Assembly: GCA_044239865.1 (NCBI GenBank)
Contig: JBIIAO010000003.1
Location: 385,819 to 449,818, forward strand
Direction: 5' to 3'
DNA: 64,000 nucleotides
Source: CAIZGX01 sp044239865
GTDB lineage: Bacteria; Bacteroidota; Bacteroidia; Flavobacteriales_D; Sanyastnellaceae
Under the pieces are notes generated by a model that saw only the letters and a program-made list of their open reading frames with translations, made no database searches and was not told the DNA's origin. The position numbers and the translations under genes are program-made. The number at the start of each line of letters is the position of its first letter. Position 1 is the first letter of the stretch. Of this stretch, positions 51,506 through 60,152 are shown piece by piece.

Positions 51506-53221
51506 ATGAAAAAAATTTTTACATTCTGTTTCGTAGCGTTATCTGCAATGATGGCTCAAGCCCAAGTTGCTGTGACGTTTAATGTGGACATGACTGGTCA
51601 AACTGTAAGCGCAAATGGCGTTCACATGGCTGGAAATTTCAACGATGTGAACTATGATGGAACTGCTGAGAACGCAGCCTATGTTAACTGGAATCCTTCT
51701 GCAATTGCATTGGCAGATCAAGGAAATGGTATTTGGTCTGTAACTTTAAATTTAGTTGCAGAGCGTTATGAGTTCAAACTCATCAATGGTAACGACTGGC
51801 CATTCGCTGAAGATGTTCCGCCTGCATGTCAAGTTGAAGTAAACGGAAACGACAATCGTTTTTGGTCTATTTCAGGTTTGAACGCTACTGAGAGCATGAC
51901 AGTATGTTATGAATCATGTGCTGCTTGCGGAGAGAACACTGTTCGTTTCCGTGTAGACATGACTCAAGAGTCTGCAGGTGTAAATCCAGCAGGTATCTTC
52001 GTAGCAGGTGATTTCCAGGGATGGAACCCTGCAGGATCACAATTGATTGATCCAGACGGCAACGGTACTTTCGAAGGTTACTTCTCAATCGGGGCTGCTT
52101 CAGCTGCGAACTTCAAGTTTATCAACGGTAACGATTGGGCATTTGAAGAGTCTATTCCAGTTGATTGTAATGTAAGTGGAAACCGCAACTTAGCTGTTTC
52201 TGATGCAAACACGGTTGCTGATGTTATTTGCTTCAGCGCTTGTGGTCCGTGTCAAGCTCCAACCCCAGTATTGTTCCGAGTTGACATGACTTTACAAACT
52301 GTTAACGCTAACGGACCACACGTTGCAGGTTCTTTCCAAGGATGGAACCCTGGCGATGCTGCTACTTTGATGACTGATCCAGACGGTGATAACATTTATG
52401 AAGTAACTCTTTTACTTCAACCAGGTACTTACCAGTACAAATTCGTTAACGGTGCTGCTTGGGCAGATGGTAACGAGTCTTTGCCTGCTGATTGTAACGT
52501 AGGTGGTAACCGTGAGGTTGTTGTTGCTGCTGATCCAGTTGTTGAGCACTTCTGCTACAACCAATGTGGAGCAGAGTGTGTTGTTGATCCGGCTGCTGCT
52601 GACATCACTTTCCGAGTGAATATGTTTACTACTGGTGCGAGTGCTGCAGGCGTTTGGATGATTGGTGGTTTCACAACTCCAGTTTGGCAAGCAGGTGCAG
52701 TTCAAATGACTGATGATAACCTAGACGGAGTATATGAGTGCACAGTGAACGTTAGCGGTTCTGCTGACATTCAGTACAAATTTGTTAATGGAGATGTGTC
52801 AGTTTCTACAAATGAAGAAGCTGCTGGTATTATGAACTGCGGTATTGCTAACGGTGTTGGTGGTTACAACCGTCTTCATACACGCACGGGTATTGCTGAA
52901 GTATTGAATACAGTATGTTTCGATTCTTGTGCTGATTGTATTATTGGAATTCAAGAAGCTATGGCTTTAACCGTGTTGAATGCTTACCCAGTTCCAGCGA
53001 ACGAGTTCGTAACTCTTTCTTTCGGACAAGTAAAATCTGCTCCTATCACTGTTCGTGTAATGAACAACTTAGGTCAAGTAGTTTCTTCTCAGTACATGGG
53101 TAATCTTCCAACTGGTAACAATCAAGTTCGTGTGAACTTAGAAGGTGTTGCTAGCGGAATTTATGCTATCGAATTGTCAAACGGAATTGAAAGAACTGCT
53201 GTGCAAATCGCAGTTCAATAA
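51506..53221 (+). CDS. T9SS type A protein with four tandem starch-binding-like modules
   Basis: 571 aa. Signal peptide MKKIFTFCFVALSAMMAQAQ. Then four repeats of about 105-125 aa (about 21-145, 146-253, 254-365, 366-481), each of the form V-x-F-x-V-(D/N)-M ... GxHVAGxFQGWNP ... DPDGxGxYE ... YxFKFINGxxW ... ending in paired Cys (CFSACGPC type). They resemble the early-set/CBM20-48 folds that bind alpha-glucans. The last 90 residues are a T9SS type A sorting domain (VLNAYPVPANEFVTLSFGQV, GIYAIELSNG). No catalytic domain. Codon use is strongly biased (Thr ACT, Val GTT, Gly GGT, Asn AAC), suggesting high expression. Confidence 0.88.
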   Translation: MKKIFTFCFVALSAMMAQAQVAVTFNVDMTGQTVSANGVHMAGNFNDVNYDGTAENAAYVNWNPSAIALADQGNGIWSVTLNLVAERYEFKLINGNDWPFAEDVPPACQVEVNGNDNRFWSISGLNATESMTVCYESCAACGENTVRFRVDMTQESAGVNPAGIFVAGDFQGWNPAGSQLIDPDGNGTFEGYFSIGAASAANFKFINGNDWAFEESIPVDCNVSGNRNLAVSDANTVADVICFSACGPCQAPTPVLFRVDMTLQTVNANGPHVAGSFQGWNPGDAATLMTDPDGDNIYEVTLLLQPGTYQYKFVNGAAWADGNESLPADCNVGGNREVVVAADPVVEHFCYNQCGAECVVDPAAADITFRVNMFTTGASAAGVWMIGGFTTPVWQAGAVQMTDDNLDGVYECTVNVSGSADIQYKFVNGDVSVSTNEEAAGIMNCGIANGVGGYNRLHTRTGIAEVLNTVCFDSCADCIIGIQEAMALTVLNAYPVPANEFVTLSFGQVKSAPITVRVMNNLGQVVSSQYMGNLPTGNNQVRVNLEGVASGIYAIELSNGIERTAVQIAVQ

Positions 53222-53245
53222 TTCATTTGAACAGATTAATTTTAG

Positions 53246-53275
53246 AAAAAGGCTGCCGAAAGGCAGCCTTTTTTT
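53246..53275 (+). terminator. Rho-independent terminator of the four-module T9SS gene
   Basis: AAAAAGGCTGCC/GGCAGCCTTTTT stem (53246-53257 with 53262-53273) capped by a GAAA tetraloop and followed by T residues. Confidence 0.94.
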
Positions 53276-53313
53276 ATTGCCAGAATAATTTGTTGGAACT
53301 TAGAAAGTTTAGG

Positions 53314-53397
53314 GCAAAACAAACCCCCGAACGTTTTCGAGGGTTTGCTTTACCTTAACTAAAAAGACCCACAGCATAAACTGCGAATGGACTTAAC
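53314..53397 (-). ncRNA. Candidate small RNA, about 85 bases
   Basis: In the gap 53222-53467, read on the minus strand: a TAATTTCG -7 element (53402-53409), then a possible hairpin with CCA/TGG and CAG/CTG arms, then a second hairpin CAAACCC/GGGTTTG (53320-53326 with 53341-53347) ending in a T-rich run, like an intrinsic terminator. The bases after the -7 element (CGCCG) match those at the helicase promoter. No open frame lies here. It could instead be a 3' terminator region of the SGNH gene upstream, or a known Flavobacteria RNA family I cannot confirm. Confidence 0.35.
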
Positions 53398-53467
53398 GGC
53401 GCGAAATTACGCAAGTTCAGGGGTATTTTAATGTTATTATTTGGAGTAGTTTTGAACAATAAAGTAG

Positions 53468-54706
53468 TTATAAAACGCCTAGTAATATCCGATGACTTAT
53501 TCCATTCATAATGAACTGAATAATTTTAGGGCTGCTTGATTTCTCAAGAAAAAAAGTATTTAGATTTTCCGTTGAATATTCCAAAAGTCTTCCGTTTAGA
53601 TCATAAACAGAAACTTTGGTAACAGGAAAATTGAAATACAGAGCGAAACCATTCTCTAAATTTCGCACGCGATACTCACGATTTATTTCGCTGATATTAT
53701 TTTCTTGAATTGGAATATCGAAAAATCCTTGTGCTGCTCTTCCGCAGGCATCGATAGCTGAATAACTCAAGACATAGTTTCCGGCTGAATTGTATGCATG
53801 TTGCGCAGCAAAATCGTTTGAAGAACTTCCGTCGCCAAAGTCCCACGTGAAATTCCAACCCGTTGCAGATTGATTTTCAATTTGAAGATTTAATCCATTG
53901 GATGATGTGCTAATTAATACAGCAGGATCATATTCCCCCACATGCCATTCCATGAGGTTATTGAAGACAACAGCTTGCGCGGCTAACTTTATTTTTTCAG
54001 CAACAACAGGATCTAATGTAGAGGTATAGGTTATGAGGTAAGGATCTGTTCGAAGCATCACCGCAATCATGCTGCATGCTGCGGCATAGCTTCCTTCCAA
54101 CGAGGGATGGCTACCATCAGCGGAATATAAATTTATTTCGGGATAAGTGTTTCGAATGTAATTCCAAAGGGCACCAACAGGGGAGAGGATTGCATCGTTG
54201 GCTATAGCCATTTGTCTGTAGCGCAGATTCAGCAGGCTGTCCATTCCTTCATAGGTGCACACAGGAGGCCAAAACGCGCAGTTTCCCGAATCACCGTTTT
54301 GTCTTCCCCAAGTCATGTAGAAAACAGTTTCAGTGCAAGAATCTACAGACAGAATCTGATCGTTCAACTGCGCAGCGAATGGAAAACAATCCGTTGCAAC
54401 TTGTGAATCTGGAAAGGAGGGAAGTTGACTTTGCTCCTGCAAAACGACATAGTCCCAATTGCCTTGATTGATTAAGGATTGAGAACTGGCGTTCGTGGTA
54501 TGCGTTTGAAAAGTAGTTCCACCAGGGGTGCTACTTGCTACTTCCATAGGCATTCCTGCGAAACCAATACTCAAGGCACAATCAGCAGTTAATTGCGGTA
54601 AATTATTTACCGCAGTGTAACTGTTCCCAATGAACAACACACGCGTCTGAGCATGCAAAAGGTTGGTGAAAATTACCAACCCTGCACAGAAAAATAGTTT
54701 CTTCAT
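53468..54706 (-). CDS. SGNH-hydrolase-like exported protein with PKD domain
   Basis: 412 aa. Signal peptide ending LLHAQT. The N-terminal domain has the SGNH block I VLFIGNSYTAVNNLP (Ser nucleophile) and block V YSADGSHPSLEGSY with the Asp-x-x-His pair, so an esterase/lipase or carbohydrate deacetylase fold is likely. Around residue 285 a PKD domain (WDFGDGSSSNDFAAQHAYNS) follows. The last 70 residues (FPVTKVSVYDLNGRLLEYS) look like a shortened T9SS type A domain. One base after the M28 gene. Confidence 0.8.
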   Translation of the reverse strand: MKKLFFCAGLVIFTNLLHAQTRVLFIGNSYTAVNNLPQLTADCALSIGFAGMPMEVASSTPGGTTFQTHTTNASSQSLINQGNWDYVVLQEQSQLPSFPDSQVATDCFPFAAQLNDQILSVDSCTETVFYMTWGRQNGDSGNCAFWPPVCTYEGMDSLLNLRYRQMAIANDAILSPVGALWNYIRNTYPEINLYSADGSHPSLEGSYAAACSMIAVMLRTDPYLITYTSTLDPVVAEKIKLAAQAVVFNNLMEWHVGEYDPAVLISTSSNGLNLQIENQSATGWNFTWDFGDGSSSNDFAAQHAYNSAGNYVLSYSAIDACGRAAQGFFDIPIQENNISEINREYRVRNLENGFALYFNFPVTKVSVYDLNGRLLEYSTENLNTFFLEKSSSPKIIQFIMNGISHRILLGVL

Positions 54707-54707
54707 A

Positions 54708-55982
54708 TTACTTAAATATCACAGGACCAACGATTGATTTTCCTTCACGAATATATTCAACTTCTGTTGTGTCGCCCTCGTTGAATTTTCCAAGCGCTTC
54801 CATGTACGAACTCATGTCTGTGATTTTATTGGTTCCTAATCGAACTACAACATCACCTTGCTTCAGTCCAGCCATTGCTGCAGGGCGATTTTCTTTTACG
54901 CCATCAATGCGCATTCCTTCGCCGCTGAACATATAATCAGGCATTACGCCCAATGTTACTTTGAAGGACGAGTTCATTGGTTTCGGATCAATTGTTTTTG
55001 TGAATTCCAATTTGGCGTGCGCATTCATTTCAACACACATCGCATACATGTAATTCACCACTTCATTCAAACCTTCGTAATTGATTTTATCGAAGTCATC
55101 GCTTGGCTTGTGATAGTCGCTGTGCTGACCGGTGAAAAAGTGCAGTACAGGCACACCCATATTGTAGAATGAACTGTGATCGCTTGGTCCAATGCCGCTT
55201 TTATCAAAAAGCAACTTGAAGTTTGTCTTGTTGTTCTGCGTTAACCAGGTTTCGAACTCAGGAGAGGTTCCTGTTCCGCTTATGGAAAGCGCGTGCTCTG
55301 CGTTCAACCTTCCAACCATATCCATATTCATCATGCAATTCACTGTTGCTAAATCAACAGTTGGATTCTTGCTGAAGTAATTGCTTCCCCACAATCCTTT
55401 TTCTTCGCCGCTGAATGCAATGAAGAGGTAGTTGTATTTATTGGTTGAAGAAGATTTGACTGCTTTTAATTTGCGAGCCAATTCAATCATTGCTGAAACT
55501 CCACTTGCGTTGTCATCTGCCCCGTTGTGAATGGCCTTTTCTCCAGTCCACAAGCTATTTTCATCGCCATAACCCAAGTGATCGTAGTGTGCGCCAATGA
55601 TGATCGTATTCGCTACGCCATTGTCGATGTATCCAACCACGTTTTTTCCGTTGATTTCTTTCACCAATGATTTTCCCATTTTCAAACTGTCACCCACTTG
55701 GTGCAATTGTCCGTGTCCTTGAGGAATGAATGAAAACGCTTGAAAGAATCCAACTGTTCCTTTTGGAAGTAATCCAATTTGAAGAAATTGATCTTGAATA
55801 TATTCTGCTGCTTTATCCGCTCCAGGTGTTCCGATTGCGCGACCTTCGAACTCGTCGCTAGCTAATGTTGAAACGTCTTTTTTTAAATTCGTAAGAGTTT
55901 CGTTCGATTTTTTTTCATGTGGAAGTACGGTGCAACTGGCGAACGCGACTACCACTAATAGCTGTAATAAAAACTTTTTCAT
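54708..55982 (-). CDS. M28 family zinc aminopeptidase lipoprotein with PDZ domain
   Basis: 424 aa. Lipobox in VVAFASCTVLP. The M28 metal site is complete: GAHYDHLGYG, HNGADDNASGVSAM, FSGEEKGLWGSNY, MNMDMVGRL and the HSDYHKPSDD His. Residues about 340-424 are a PDZ domain (VKENRPAAMAGLKQGDVVVRLG). An envelope peptidase that trims peptides from the N-terminus. Operon with the SGNH gene; a TAAATTCG element is 4 bases before the ATG. Confidence 0.93.
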   Translation of the reverse strand: MKKFLLQLLVVVAFASCTVLPHEKKSNETLTNLKKDVSTLASDEFEGRAIGTPGADKAAEYIQDQFLQIGLLPKGTVGFFQAFSFIPQGHGQLHQVGDSLKMGKSLVKEINGKNVVGYIDNGVANTIIIGAHYDHLGYGDENSLWTGEKAIHNGADDNASGVSAMIELARKLKAVKSSSTNKYNYLFIAFSGEEKGLWGSNYFSKNPTVDLATVNCMMNMDMVGRLNAEHALSISGTGTSPEFETWLTQNNKTNFKLLFDKSGIGPSDHSSFYNMGVPVLHFFTGQHSDYHKPSDDFDKINYEGLNEVVNYMYAMCVEMNAHAKLEFTKTIDPKPMNSSFKVTLGVMPDYMFSGEGMRIDGVKENRPAAMAGLKQGDVVVRLGTNKITDMSSYMEALGKFNEGDTTEVEYIREGKSIVGPVIFK

Positions 55983-55986
55983 TCCG

Positions 55987-55994
55987 CGAATTTA
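55987..55994 (-). promoter_or_regulatory. -7 element TAAATTCG, 4 bases before the M28 peptidase ATG
   Basis: TAnnTTnG, spacer CGGA, ATG 55982. Predicted leaderless. Confidence 0.5.
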
Positions 55995-56026
55995 GTGACG
56001 ATTCAATATAGTTTTCAAATCTTCGT

Positions 56027-56034
56027 TACCTTCG
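56027..56034 (+). promoter_or_regulatory. -7 element TACCTTCG, 4 bases before the ATG at 56039
   Basis: TAnnTTnG, spacer CTAT. The divergent pair with the M28 gene shares a 56-base gap. Confidence 0.5.
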
Positions 56035-56038
56035 CTAT

Positions 56039-56770
56039 ATGAGGAGTGTCAGTCTTTTTTTCTTTTTACTTCTTTCCTTTATTGGATTTTCACAGACCAT
56101 TCGAATTGAAGGAAGGGTGCGCGATCCTCACGGTCAAGGAATTCCGAATGCAATCATTGTCAACAACAGAACGAAGACCGGAAGCTTTGGTAATTCAAGT
56201 GGGTTTTATTCCATTGTTTGCGAGAAGACCGACACTTTAAGCATTACGGCTTTGAGTTATTACACGCGTCAATTGTGTATGAAAGATTCATTGATGAAGG
56301 TTGTTTATCATCCAACTGTTTTTCTCGACGATAGAACATACATGCTTCCGGTAGTTGAATTTATTTCTCCAAGGGATTTGGAAGCTATTGAAGAAGATTT
56401 ACGAGGTTTAGGTTTCGATGAAAATCAATTTAAAACAGCAACGGTTAGCAGTCCAATTACCTTCTTGTACGAGCAATTTAGTAAGCGTGAACGAAGTAAG
56501 CTTGAAGTTTCTCGTATGGTTTATGAAGACAGGAAAAGGGCTCTGTTGAAAGAGCTATTTCATTTGTATGTCGACTATGATATTATTGATTTGACCAATG
56601 AAGAATTCGATGCGTTTATCGATTTCATGCATGTGAGTGACGAGTTCATTCGTCAGAGTTCTCAGTATGAATTCTTAATTTTTGTGAAGGAAGAATTTCA
56701 ACATTACAAAATCTGGAGGCGCGGAAGAAGAGAGTGGAAGGAAGAGGATTTCAATTACGACAAGGATTAG
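56039..56770 (+). CDS. Exported carboxypeptidase-regulatory-like domain protein
   Basis: 243 aa. Signal peptide MRSVSLFFFLLLSFIGFSQ. Residues about 20-100 match the CarboxypepD_reg-like beta sandwich common in Bacteroidota (IRIEGRVRDPHGQGIPNAII, SSGFYSIVCEKTDTLSITAL). The second half is helical and charged (YEQFSKRERSKLEVSRMVYE, DRKRALLKELFHLYVDY). Such proteins are frequent and usually periplasmic or outer-membrane associated. Its stop interlocks with the T9SS plug gene (TTAG). Function unknown. Confidence 0.8.
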   Translation: MRSVSLFFFLLLSFIGFSQTIRIEGRVRDPHGQGIPNAIIVNNRTKTGSFGNSSGFYSIVCEKTDTLSITALSYYTRQLCMKDSLMKVVYHPTVFLDDRTYMLPVVEFISPRDLEAIEEDLRGLGFDENQFKTATVSSPITFLYEQFSKRERSKLEVSRMVYEDRKRALLKELFHLYVDYDIIDLTNEEFDAFIDFMHVSDEFIRQSSQYEFLIFVKEEFQHYKIWRRGRREWKEEDFNYDKD

Positions 56771-58056
56771 TTCCTTCTTGAATTTTGAATGAAGTTTCCT
56801 CCGCACTTGTAAAATCCAGCGTTGCGATCGTAGTAGTAAACCAAAAGCTGATAATTGTTTTCGGTGGAAGCATGGTTTCCTTCAGCAAAATTAATTTCTT
56901 CGTTGTTGTTTGAAGGCTCAATCCGAAAGCGGTAATTGTAAACGCCTTGCTTCAAATATAGGGTTGCTTGATACGCTTTTTTAATCTCGCTGTATTCGCA
57001 AATTATAGGCGCATTCCATTCATTTCCACATTCAAGAAAAACTTTGTTTGTTAATTCTGGTGAATTCAATTCGAAATGCACGTAGGTGTAGTCGCTTGTT
57101 AAATCATCGTCTTCGTACAATTCACTTGAAATTAAACTAGCGCCATTCAAGTCTGATCTATTGGTGTAGGCCCTATTCATTTCGTTTTGACTCGGGTAGA
57201 GATAGATGTGATTTTCATTCTCTACTAGAACGCTGTTTTGAACATTGTATCCGTTTACGCGCAAATCTTTCGTTTCGAAAGCTTCCCATTCGCCGCCACC
57301 GACAAACTCATTTTCACCGTTTGAATAATCGTAGACCAATACGTTGTTGGGTTGAATGTATGTCGGTTGGAAATTCATTTTCCCATCCTCCCATCTTCCG
57401 TTTTGAAGAATAACTGGAATGACTTTGTTCATATCGTACACAGGAGTATTCGCCAATGAAATGGATAAATCAACTTCCTGATGTGACTGCAGATGTTGAA
57501 TCGTAGAAGCACGTTTAATATTCATCTCAGCATTCAAACCGTGATCTCCTTCAACATAAACCACCATGCGAAACCCAATTCGGACACTTGATTCAGTGTA
57601 TTCACTTCCTTCATGAACAACTACGTAATAGTTTCCAGATTGAATAAACTTGGTCATAGTGTTTGGTAATTCAAAACGGTAATGATCGAACGTTACTGAT
57701 GTGTGAATGGAGTTTTCGGGGAATGAAATGCGTTGACTTGTGAATCCTTGAATGACGTCTGAAGGATTGCTATCATCGTTATTCCAGAAGGGATCACAGT
57801 GAAAAATGGAGTAGTATAAATCTTCATCGGGAGAAGTGAATACATCAAATTCAAATTGAATAGCGTCGTTACTGAAGAGATTTAGGAACGGCCCCGAAAG
57901 TGACGCGTTTTTCGCGTGGGCTTCAACAGAGAAATAGTCGTAATCTGCATGAACGAAATTACTATTGGTTTGAGGAATTTGCGCAAACGTTGTTGTGCCA
58001 ATCCAAAGCAATAACGCAAGGGTTGTTGAGTTAAGGATTTTTGAAATATTCCGCAT
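56767..58056 (-). CDS. DUF5103 type IX secretion system plug protein
   Basis: 429 aa. Signal peptide ending TTTFAQ. The DUF5103 pattern is clear: IQFEFDVFTSPDEDLYYSIF, HCDPFWNNDDSNPSDVIQGF, HTSVTFDHYRFELPNTM, then SGNYYVVVHEG. In known T9SS structures this protein plugs the SprA translocon pore in the absence of substrate, so it belongs to the same export system as the T9SS-tagged proteins elsewhere in the window. A TAACTTTA element lies 4 bases before its ATG. Confidence 0.88.
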   Translation of the reverse strand: MRNISKILNSTTLALLLWIGTTTFAQIPQTNSNFVHADYDYFSVEAHAKNASLSGPFLNLFSNDAIQFEFDVFTSPDEDLYYSIFHCDPFWNNDDSNPSDVIQGFTSQRISFPENSIHTSVTFDHYRFELPNTMTKFIQSGNYYVVVHEGSEYTESSVRIGFRMVVYVEGDHGLNAEMNIKRASTIQHLQSHQEVDLSISLANTPVYDMNKVIPVILQNGRWEDGKMNFQPTYIQPNNVLVYDYSNGENEFVGGGEWEAFETKDLRVNGYNVQNSVLVENENHIYLYPSQNEMNRAYTNRSDLNGASLISSELYEDDDLTSDYTYVHFELNSPELTNKVFLECGNEWNAPIICEYSEIKKAYQATLYLKQGVYNYRFRIEPSNNNEEINFAEGNHASTENNYQLLVYYYDRNAGFYKCGGNFIQNSRRN

Positions 58057-58060
58057 GAAG

Positions 58061-58068
58061 TAAAGTTA
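58061..58068 (-). promoter_or_regulatory. -7-like element TAACTTTA, 4 bases before the T9SS plug ATG
   Basis: One base from TAnnTTTG, spacer CTTC, ATG 58056. Confidence 0.4.
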
Positions 58069-58075
58069 TTCAGAT

Positions 58076-58083
58076 TATTTTTG
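58076..58083 (+). promoter_or_regulatory. -7 element TATTTTTG, 4 bases before the ApbE-like ATG
   Basis: Full TAnnTTTG, spacer TGTT, ATG 58088. The two divergent -7 elements are only 7 bases apart. Confidence 0.55.
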
Positions 58084-58087
58084 TGTT

Positions 58088-59137
58088 ATGAAAAAAAATG
58101 TGTCGATTCTGTTTTTTACAATTGTGTTGTTTGGAGTTCTTTTTCACTCTTGTAGAAATAAAAATTCTACAGCAGCTCCAATCATTGGTAGAGAATACGA
58201 TAGGGAGTTTTTAGGCATGAAGTATAAAATAAATGTTGTTGGCGACACCAGCGACTACACGTTGGCATTCGATAGCATCGAAAATTCAATAAAAATGCAT
58301 GTCGATGGATCTAATCCAGAGAGTACCGTTATTCAATACAACACGGCAGCAGGAATGAATGGCTATTTTGAATTTGTGGATCGGAATAAAATGATGGGGA
58401 TTTTAGTTTCCTTGTCAAAAGATATGTACAGAAAGTCGAATGGATACTGGGACTTCACTCTTTCTCCGGCGCAATTGGCTTGGTTGCCTCAAATACTCAG
58501 CTCTTCTCCAAAAACGCCAAACATAGATTCTTTGATGGAGTTTACAGGAATGAGCTTTGCAATTGTGGATATAGAAGATGTTGAAGAAAATGGGAGTTAT
58601 AAGTTTTCTAAAATCAGAAAGATAAATCCTAAGGTCGAGTTGGATTTACAGAAAATTGGAAGCGCTTTCGTACTTGATAAAATAATAGAATATCTTAAGG
58701 GTAAATCGAAGAATATTAGTCAAGCGACTGTTAGAACTGATGTTTGGCACAGTGGTTTCGGGACATCTGTAGATAGTCTGAATGTTTTAGATATGACTAT
58801 GGCCGGACAAAGAACCGGGAATATGTTGCGCGTTGTTAATCGCTCCTACGCCACATTTGACAGCAGAAATAAGATAACTCTTTTGGATCCTAAGACTCTT
58901 TTTCCAGTATATAATGAAATGTATCAAAGCTATATTTCAGCGAAAACTGTAGTAGAGTCTTATGTGTTTTCGGAAGCGTTTATGGTCATGGCAGTTGAAG
59001 GAATTGGACAGTTTTATGAAGCGAATTCAGAAAGTGATATTCAATCGTTGGTATATTTCATGAAGTCAGATACCGAGCGGGCTTCGGCTTCTACCGAGAA
59101 TTTCAATAAAATGATGGTTACCCCTTCTGGGAAATAG
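58088..59137 (+). CDS. ApbE-like (FAD:protein FMN transferase fold) lipoprotein, degenerate
   Basis: 349 aa. Lipobox LFGVLFHSC. The ApbE fold is recognisable: FLGMKYKINVVG, SNGYWDFTLSPAQLAWL, VELDLQKIGSAFVLDKIIEY and ITLLDPKTLFPVYNEMY. The active-site positions are altered: the family D-x-x-G-I-A-K-G is DLQKIGSAFV, the H-I-x-D-P-x-T-G block lacks His and Gly, and the metal Asp/Thr of 'ADALATA' are lost in SYVFSEAFMVMA. It probably lacks flavin transferase activity. One base before tsaD. Confidence 0.7.
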   Translation: MKKNVSILFFTIVLFGVLFHSCRNKNSTAAPIIGREYDREFLGMKYKINVVGDTSDYTLAFDSIENSIKMHVDGSNPESTVIQYNTAAGMNGYFEFVDRNKMMGILVSLSKDMYRKSNGYWDFTLSPAQLAWLPQILSSSPKTPNIDSLMEFTGMSFAIVDIEDVEENGSYKFSKIRKINPKVELDLQKIGSAFVLDKIIEYLKGKSKNISQATVRTDVWHSGFGTSVDSLNVLDMTMAGQRTGNMLRVVNRSYATFDSRNKITLLDPKTLFPVYNEMYQSYISAKTVVESYVFSEAFMVMAVEGIGQFYEANSESDIQSLVYFMKSDTERASASTENFNKMMVTPSGK

Positions 59138-59138
59138 A

Positions 59139-60152
59139 ATGGGGGTTAAATTAATTTTGGCCATTGAAAGCAGTTGCGACGAAACGTCTGCTGCTGTTTT
59201 GCTCGGAACGAAAGTATTGTCGAACGAAGTTGTCACGCAACTTCAGCATGCACAATATGGCGGTGTTGTTCCTGAGATTGCGAGTCGTGCCCATCAAACC
59301 ATGATTACTGCTGTTGTTCACGCGGCTTTGAAGACAGCGGGGAAGGACCTTTGCGATTTGGAAGTCGTTGCAGTTACCCAAGGCCCTGGTCTTGCGGGAT
59401 CTTTGTTGGTTGGAATTTCATTTGCAAAGAGTCTAAGTTTAGCTTTGGGAATTCCGTTGGTAGGAGTTAACCACATGCAAGCACACATTCTAGCGCATTT
59501 GGCTGATGATTGCGAGAACAAACCAACTTTCCCTTTTTTGAATTTGACGGTGAGTGGAGGACATACGCAATTGGTAGTTGTTCATTCACCCATTCAAATG
59601 GAAGTCGTTGGAGAAACAATAGATGACGCAGCAGGAGAGGCGTTTGATAAGGCTGCCAAAGTGTTGGGTTTAGATTATCCAGGAGGACCATTACTAGATA
59701 AATTAGCACAGTCTGGAGATGCCATGAAGTTTAGCTTTCCCATTCCAAAAGTAGAAGGATTGAATTTTAGTTTTTCCGGTTTGAAGACTTCCTTGTTGTA
59801 TTTCTTGCGTGATCGTCAGAAGGAGAATTCACATTTCATAGAGGAAGAACGAGCGAATCTGTGCGCTTCGTTTCAACATACCGTAGTGACTTATTTGCTT
59901 CGACAAATTCAACGGGGAAGAGATGCAACAGGAATTAATCAAATAGCTATTTGTGGCGGGGTTTCAGCGAACAGCGAATTACGTAAACAGCTTGTACAAT
60001 ATGGAGCAAAGAATGAAGTTGAAGTATTCATTCCTCCGTTTAAGTATTGCACGGATAATGCCGCAATGATAGGCGTTGCCGCTCACTTTTTAATTCAATC
60101 GGAACAGTATTCAAATCTGAATATGGTTCCTTTGAGTCGGTACCCCTTATAG
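59139..60152 (+). CDS. tsaD: tRNA N6-threonylcarbamoyladenosine transferase TsaD
   Basis: 337 aa. Transfers threonylcarbamoyl to A37 of ANN-decoding tRNAs. Begins ILAIESSCDETSAAVL; metal His in VNHMQAHILAHL; conserved FLNLTVSGGHTQLV, GEAFDKAAKVLGL, AICGGVSANSELR and YCTDNAAMIG. Essential in most bacteria. Its stop interlocks with the carbonic anhydrase stop (TTATAG). Probably translated from the ApbE-like gene's message. Confidence 0.96.
   Translation: MGVKLILAIESSCDETSAAVLLGTKVLSNEVVTQLQHAQYGGVVPEIASRAHQTMITAVVHAALKTAGKDLCDLEVVAVTQGPGLAGSLLVGISFAKSLSLALGIPLVGVNHMQAHILAHLADDCENKPTFPFLNLTVSGGHTQLVVVHSPIQMEVVGETIDDAAGEAFDKAAKVLGLDYPGGPLLDKLAQSGDAMKFSFPIPKVEGLNFSFSGLKTSLLYFLRDRQKENSHFIEEERANLCASFQHTVVTYLLRQIQRGRDATGINQIAICGGVSANSELRKQLVQYGAKNEVEVFIPPFKYCTDNAAMIGVAAHFLIQSEQYSNLNMVPLSRYPL

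Noticed and set aside
51506..52960. Repeated DNA blocks that might suggest a CRISPR or satellite
   Set aside because: They are protein-coding module repeats in one open frame, diverged at the DNA level.
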